Position numbers and translations under genes: made by a program | NCBI GenBank assembly: GCA_020310875.1 | Contig: CM035438.1 | Location: forward strand, 95,112,205 to 95,176,204 | Direction: 5' to 3' | DNA: 64,000 nt | Origin: Ceratopteris richardii | Lineage: Eukaryota > Streptophyta > Polypodiopsida > Polypodiales > Pteridaceae | In this document: piece after piece, positions 58,606-64,000 of the stretch | Layout: each line of letters opens with the position of its first letter | Position numbering within the stretch: position 1 is the stretch's first letter | The notes under the pieces: model-generated | What the model saw: the letters and a program-made list of their open reading frames with translations, nothing else | What the model was told of the DNA's origin: nothing | Database searches by the model: none

Positions 58606-60986
58606 CTAGAATGTTATTTGTGGATTTTGTTCTTGATTAGTATTTCCTCTTGTTCTTGTTGCCTGTGATTCCTCAACTATTTTTTGAGAATTATCTAATT
58701 CTTCTAATTTGAGCTGTGCTTCTTGTATGATTTGTTTGCATTTTTGCATCCTTTCATGTTCTATTTCTGGCATAGGATAAGCCATTCCGTGGTCTGTAGG
58801 ATTTGGTCCCTCTTGAATTCTTCCTATATATGCTTTGATCAATGTTTCTAGACTCTGTGAATTTCCTATCTCAGACTGAGTTTGTGTCTTCTGAGAAGGA
58901 GTACTGTTCGATTGTTCCCTATTCTCATCTTCCAAATTTTTACCCATTCTTTTTTTCCTTTCCCATTTCCCTTTTTGTCTATTTTTCTTTCCCTTTGAAA
59001 CTGATCCTTCATTTTGTTCCTTAGTTGTTTCTTGTTGTTTAGCTTGTGCCCTTGTTATCGCATTTATATTTACTTGATCAATGTCACTCAATTCTTCTTG
59101 CTCCATGATGTTGACTATTTTCATTGGTATGTTATTAGGTGTGTTTTGTGGTTTTTGAGGATTTTTTGGACAATCCTTTATTAAATGATCCCTGCCACAA
59201 TCCTTACAATAAGCTCCCTCTATTCTTAATGTAGGAGGTTGTGGACAGTCTCTAATGAAATTTTCTCCCCCACACCTATAACAAGTTATCTTTGGTCCCC
59301 CTTTGAACTGAGGTTTTTGATTGGACATATAATTATTGGTTATATACATGAATGTGGCTGTATCCATCTCAATTCTCCCATTTCCCAAGTCTAGGGCTTG
59401 TAGTTCTGGTTCTCTCAATTCATATCCTTCCCATTCTTCCTGATATCCTTCATTCCATTGATAATCTTCCTTGTATGGTGACCTTGTTCTTGAGTTTCCC
59501 TCCTCTATTGGTGTGTATTTAATTGGTACCACATTTGTTGGTACAGGAGATTGTTGCCCAAGTACAGGTCTTGGTTGCTCAATATATGCTGATTCTCTTT
59601 GACTCACATAATCTCTCTCTTTTATGGGTTGTTTATTATAGAAGCATTCCTCCCTAGTATGATTTGTCCATTTTCTTTCTAGTGTACAATATTTGAGTGT
59701 TTTCCTGTCTTGCAAATGTGGTGGCTTTTGATATGGGCATTGTTGTACCAAATGATTTTCTCCACAATTGTAGCATTTTTTATTTGTGTTTATCCTAGAG
59801 TTTATCAAATTGGTTTTGGTGCTTACCTCTAGAGCTTTAGCTATGGCTTGAGCCAATTCTTCTGCTGGTGGGATTTTATCTTCATTTGTTCTAGATTGAT
59901 CAAATGCTAACAGGTCTTGGCCTCTGTTATCTTCCAAATCTAATGCTTCTTTTACACAAGCTCCTAGGTCAGGGCATCTCCTATAGTACACTAGGTTTCT
60001 TAATTCGGCACTTCTTAATCCTTCTATGAATAGGGATACTTGTCTTGCCATGGAAGGTACTTCTTCTCTGGGACATCTGTCAATGTACTGCTTGAATCTC
60101 CTGGCTGCCTCTCTGACATTTTCATCTTTTTGTTGTTTAAAGCTATGTATCAATGTGGCGGTGCTATGTTTTATTCCAATCTTTGTCCCCACTGAAAGCT
60201 TCTAGGAAGGATTCAATATCCAGGTACATTTCCTTTCTCAAAGGAATGAACCAAGATAATGCAGGTCCTATTAGGGTTAGACCAAATGCCTCAAATTGGA
60301 CTTTGTAATCCTCCACCTCTTCAGCTCTAATCAACTGCCTAAATTCTGCAGCATGAGCATGAGGATCAGAATATCCTTCATATTTGTTTTTCGTGCATTT
60401 GGCTACCTGATATGGTCTAAGCATTCTACCCTGATTTTGCCAATGATGTCTTCTCCTTAGAGGAAAATCATTAAATGCTTCTGGTTCCTTTTCAAAAGGA
60501 TTTGGAGAACTATGTGTTCTTCTACCTTGTTGTTGCTCACCATTACTGTGAATTTCATGTGGTCAAGTCTGATTGCCCTAGGTTCTGTTCCCAAGGTCTC
60601 TTGTCAGCACATTGCCCTAAGTCATTTGAATTTTTTGGGTCTTGTGAAAAGATGTATACACATCCTTGCCTATCCTCATAGCTACCATCTTTGAATTGAG
60701 CTACTGGTGTTATGTTCAGGGGAATTTCTAAGTTTCTCAGTCTAATGAGAAACTTATGCATTCCATCTTGATATACATAGGTTCCAAACCTATTTGTGTA
60801 CATATATTTGAGGATATTTCTATAATCCCCAGTTTCAATGGGCTCATTTGTTTCATTTGAATTTTCCATGTTGTTTTCTTGCCCTAAATTTTTTTCTTGC
60901 ACTTCCCCTTCCACTGGCTCTATCTCCTTCCTTCCCAAGTCTTGCTTGGAATGTGTGTATAATTTGTTTATAGACCTAAGGATCAT
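58606..60986 (-). pseudogene. gypsy gag region of the large element (broken)
   Basis: The N-terminal block (about 60.55-60.99 kb) contains YTNRFGTYVYQDGMHKFL. The capsid-like core (about 59.9-60.45 kb) contains AAEFRQLIRAEEVEDY, FGLTLIGPALSWFIPL and QYIDRCP. The tail has three CCHC-type knuckles: CYNCGENHLVQQC, CYRCGGENFIRDC (histidine position altered) and CKDCGRDHLIKDC. All of it aligns with the gag fossils at 1.1-2.5 kb and 4.6-6.8 kb. Gag is spread over a few frames, with about three interruptions. Confidence 0.85.
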
Positions 60987-60992
60987 TCAATT

Positions 60993-61091
60993 AATTTTCA
61001 CGATTCTGAGGCCAAAATCGTGTTTTCCACGATCTCCTGGCTAAAATCGTGTTTTCCACGATTTTCTGGCCAAAATCGTGTTTTCCACGAT
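60993..61091 (-). repeat. 29-bp tandem array of hairpins in the gypsy leader
   Basis: Three tandem 29-bp units plus partial ends. In the RNA sense each joint forms a stem ATCGTG/CACGAT, extended to nine pairs in one unit, around the five-base loop GAAAA. The hairpins are separated by TTTTGGCCAG-type spacers. The array lies between the gag start and the ragged 5' end of the element, so it belongs to the leader RNA. See findings for the parallel with the leader repeats at 3.4-4.1 kb. Confidence 0.85.
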
Positions 61092-61176
61092 GTCGGAAGG
61101 ATTTCCTCACTTTAATTGTCATAAGGAAAAATAAAAATATTTTGCTTTAGAGTTGGTTAAATGATATCTCGCACAG

Positions 61177-61178
<2 letters not shown>

Positions 61179-61261
<83 letters not shown>
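61179..61261. repeat. TA microsatellite
   Basis: About 41 uninterrupted TA dinucleotides. It lies roughly 30 bp from the last sequence that can be assigned to the large gypsy element, and so may mark the break that removed its 5' LTR. Confidence 0.95.
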
Positions 61262-61264
<3 letters not shown>

Positions 61265-61990
61265 TTTGAATTGACTAACTTTTTTTCTTCTTTCTCTTAG
61301 TACTTGCAGGCAATAAAAAACATGAGGAGTTGGATTGAACAAAGGTTTTCTTATCTAAAAGGGTTTCAAACTTATAATTAGATAAAAGGAAGTATTATGA
61401 TGTTCATATGTGTTTATGCATGGGTTTATACCATATGAATGCATGAGCATTAATGTGATTTTCAAGGGAGAGAATGTATTGTAATAATTATGGTTTTTTA
61501 TGTTTTTGTATGAATAATTTAATTTAAATGTGAAGATGTAAATGTATTCATGAATAAATGTGTATTTATAAAATCGTTAATTTATTTCATGCTTAAATTA
61601 TGTTATTATTAAATAGCTATTATATTAAGTTAGTAAAGGTAATTATTAACTAATAACTATAATAAATAAATAAATATCTTAAAGACTTAAAATAATAATC
61701 TATAGATAATTAACTGTAATATATACATTAAATAACTTCATTTTTATTGAAAATAACTTATTTGAATAATTAGCTAACTTTTACGTGTGTTTAAGTGATC
61801 ATGTGTTTCAGTCAAGTAAAAGTATGTATTAGTTTAAATTGGTTATTGCATGTGATAACTTGTGATGTGTGTTAGTTAAGTAAGTACTTATCATACAGTT
61901 TCTAGTTGAGTACATGCGCTCGTAAGAATTTATGTATGACTATATATGTAACAAAAAGATGTGTTATTTCTCTTTAATGTCACTTCCGCA
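61262..61990. other. AT-rich stretch, nothing recognised
   Basis: Very AT-rich with many TTAA/ATAA words and no open frames of note, no LTR match to 48.0-48.8 kb and no primer-binding site. It could be old intergenic or intron sequence. Confidence 0.5.
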
Positions 61991-63460
61991 GGTACGGGTT
62001 CTTCTTGCTCTAACTAGAGAAAGAGGGAGAGAGAGAATGTGTATCTTGCTCTGTGTCCTTCCTGAAATTGCTCTCGATTAGTTTCTTGACTCTTGCTGCA
62101 ACAGGGAAAGTGTTATCAAACATGAGAGAGAGTAGGAGAGAGAGAGACACATGACTATCTCTTTTCCCTCAATTCCTCTCCATGACCTTGTTAATATGGA
62201 AGATCTGTTCATTCTTTTGTGCGTCTTTTTATCATGCGTATTTCAGAAACCGATGTTCTCTATGGAGAAATCGAATCTGTTTGATTTTTTTTTGGAGGAG
62301 GGTCCTCAGAGAGACTACAAGGCTCTAGGTGGCTGACTGTAGGCATATGACTAAGAGAGAGAGAGAGAATCTTGCGAATCCATGCTGATTGAGTGTCTTG
62401 AGGTTCGAATTACATCCGTTGGCTTGGAATCTCATGAAAGGAGAGGTTGCTGTGTAATTCTGATGCAGGAGAAAGTGAAAAGCTAGAAGTGGTGGTTGCA
62501 TTTATTGGAAATAAGTTTCATTCAGAAGTTTCTCGTTAGCAGTTTCCTACATTGTAGATTTTTCAGAGGGATAGGACATCTTTTCCATGCTTTTTTCTGC
62601 TATTAAGGAGAGCTGTGACCTGGAGACTCGGCCAGGAAAGACAATAGTTATGGGTTCTTGTCTCAAAGGAAACTTTGACCTTCAATCTCCAATCATGTCA
62701 GATGGTGTTGAAGTTGTTAAAGTCGCCAAGATCATGAAACAGATATTATATTTGCATGTACAAATGTCAAATGATGGGCTGGAGAAAGGAGAATCAGAAG
62801 CGGACGTGCTAGCCTCTGTTTTGTCTTTTTTCCATGGCTCAGGGACAAGTGCTGCATTTTTATATGCATCTGATCCTTTCCATGGGACCCAAAGTCATGG
62901 TCGTCTGCTAGCCTCAAATTCATCAAGCGCTTGTGATGAAATCTGCGAGACTGTAGCAGGGACTTATGAGGGGGACCTGGAGAAATAATGGACTATGGAC
63001 TGCCGAAGGTTGGCTTCAGAGGGAGAGTTCGGTCCAATTTCCATGGCGACATCTGTAGGTGATCAAAAGGAGTCTGAGGCGGTCTGGCTGGACCTGGACG
63101 GTAGCAGATTGTGATGGCGCTGTAGATGAAGAGAAAGATCTGCTGCTGGAGCCTGGAATTGTTTCAGCTCGGTATTTTATATTGTGCAGATAGTTCAGGA
63201 GTTGCAGGGGCATTGTCAATTGGATCCACAGATCGGCGTACTGAGTTTTCTATTTACTGTTATAGGATACATGGGCAGCATATTGACGTGACAGTATGTA
63301 GGGAAGACGGACAAGCGCGTGCGTGTAGGCATATACACAGATACACATATCACACACAGAGAGAGGATTGAAGAAAGAGAGCTGATGGGAGGACCAAAAG
63401 TGATGACATCGTGTTGCCAATTTTCTGTTTCATTTTGTTTTTGATGACATATGCATCATA
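61991..63460 (+). other. stretch of different composition, possibly a transcribed or old genic region
   Basis: From about 61,990 the sequence becomes richer in G/C and CpG and loses the usual retroelement look. It holds several GA-rich runs (62,020-62,035, 62,125-62,145, 62,350-62,370), as in plant 5' untranslated regions or core promoters. A frame of 133 codons at 62,587-62,988 continues as protein-like sequence after its stop to about 63,110. No domain is recognised. It may be a host gene remnant, a non-coding RNA or an unrecognised element. Confidence 0.3.
62587..62988 (+). CDS. unrecognised ORF in the CpG-richer region
   Basis: 133 codons starting ATG, with MGSCLKGNFDLQSP, EVVKVAKIMKQILYL and SFFHGSGTSAAFLYASDPFHG. 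The composition is protein-like and unlike the Lys/Asn-rich random frames elsewhere. No signal peptide or known motif is seen. The downstream in-frame sequence has few stops for about 40 more codons. It could be an exon or a decayed gene. No function is offered. Confidence 0.3.
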   Translation: MLFSAIKESCDLETRPGKTIVMGSCLKGNFDLQSPIMSDGVEVVKVAKIMKQILYLHVQMSNDGLEKGESEADVLASVLSFFHGSGTSAAFLYASDPFHGTQSHGRLLASNSSSACDEICETVAGTYEGDLEK

Positions 63461-64000
63461 GTTTACTGAACTGTAGGAGAGAAAAACTTTGCAATATTGT
63501 TTATTGTTCGCTTTAAAAAAAATTGCGCCAAAGATAAAAAAGTAACAACAATATGTATGCAGATGTTTTCTTATACGATTATAGATAAACGAGTTTAACT
63601 AGAAATAATGTTTGTTTTTTCTACGAAATAAAGATTTGTTGAAGTGAATCTATTCATCTTTATGAATACTCTGAAACGCAGAAAAGAAAATCTTATTCTT
63701 TTTACATCTCTAAATATAGACCGATGGACTTGATTACCAATCGAAATCCCTTGTAGCAATGGGTTACTAAGGAACATTACAAGTATTGTAGTGCATGTAT
63801 ATTTATAAAGTAAAGAATGCATGTGTAAGTATGTATAAGAGCATATGTGAGTGTGCATTTATGCATATGAAGTTATGTATGCATGTGTATGTACGATAGT
63901 GTTTGGAAAGTCTGCATAAATACTAGTTATAGAAAGATGCATATGTGTGATGCATGTATGTATAACTAATTTTTGCATATTTACAAGTGCATTTATACAT
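63461..64000. other. AT-rich end of window with TG/TA-rich tail
   Basis: No gene is seen. From about 63,790 the sequence is a degenerate mix of TATGTATGCATGTG-type words, similar in flavour to the minisatellite units at 39.1 and 46.5 kb but without the CCCTAA part. Confidence 0.4.

Larger units (their letters stand above)
48024..61150 (-). mobile_element. large Ty3/gypsy element with duplicated zinc finger, second protease-like domain and 3' extra ORF
   Basis: Right to left: a leader with a hairpin array (about 61.0-61.1 kb), gag (58.6-61.0 kb), protease (58.07-58.56 kb), an intact-frame pol (57.77-53.33 kb), a purine-rich spacer, a long 3' coding region (52.70-48.96 kb), a polypurine tract and a 3' LTR (48,024-48,772). 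The 5' LTR and primer site are missing; homology fades at about 61.15 kb beside a TA microsatellite. It is broken: roughly three or four interruptions across gag-protease, none in pol, about six in the 3' region, and loss of the 5' end. It cannot be dated by LTR divergence, but the open pol suggests it is the youngest element here. The gag and primer type of relatives place it near the Athila/Tat side of plant gypsy elements. Confidence 0.9.

Noticed and set aside
61179-64000. 5' LTR of the large gypsy element
   Set aside because: No match to the 48,024-48,772 LTR, no primer site and no LTR-like ends were seen to the right of 61.15 kb.

Overview
This window looks like intergenic nuclear DNA from a land plant with a large, repeat-rich genome. 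It is AT-rich and dense in nested, decayed plant-type Ty3/gypsy and Ty1/copia LTR retrotransposons. It also holds LINE 3' fragments, a CACTA DNA transposon remnant, a tRNA-derived SINE-like unit and long TA microsatellites. No host gene is recognised with confidence. The species cannot be told from the sequence; an unusual gypsy lineage in very large intergenic space would fit a gymnosperm or fern, but that is inference.

Layout. 1-1.05 kb: one unrecognised short ORF and AT-rich DNA. 1.06-2.46 kb: a minus-strand gypsy gag fossil. 2.46-6.84 kb: the 5' part of a plus-strand gypsy element of the same lineage (LTR, tRNA-Asp-like primer site, repeat-filled leader, gag). 6.84-12.9 kb: a plus-strand copia fossil fused to that gag, with the fusion tandemly duplicated. 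12.9-17.2 kb: a minus-strand copia gag stub, an LTR piece and a probable non-autonomous LTR element. 17.2-25.6 kb: a minus-strand copia RT/RNase H fossil split by a chromovirus (18.03-24.84 kb). 25.6-26.9 kb: a plus-strand gypsy RNase H-integrase fragment, then LINE debris and about 1.4 kb of featureless DNA. 28.9-35.4 kb: a fairly well preserved plus-strand copia, split by a 1.67 kb insertion with palindromic ends. 35.4-43.7 kb: LINE pieces, tandem and duplicated copia RNase H-derived repeats, microsatellite and telomere-like minisatellite, a SINE-like unit. 43.7-46.3 kb: a CACTA remnant. 46.7-48.0 kb: a gypsy RT fragment. 48.0-61.1 kb: the largest and best kept element, a minus-strand gypsy. 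61.2-64 kb: TA repeat, AT-rich DNA and a 1.4 kb stretch of different composition that may be transcribed.

The most interesting object is the 48.0-61.1 kb gypsy element. Its single uninterrupted pol frame (1,482 codons) carries two complete H2C2 integrase zinc fingers with identical spacing, and a second retropepsin-like domain after the integrase, in addition to the usual protease between gag and RT. Between pol and the 3' LTR lies about 3.7 kb of coding-like sequence for a charged, coiled-coil protein with a nuclear-localisation-like basic patch and no envelope hallmarks. A 29-bp tandem array that folds into hairpins sits at its 5' leader. At least four other fragments in the window belong to the same lineage, and one (25.6-26.9 kb) also shows the extra zinc finger upstream of the normal one.
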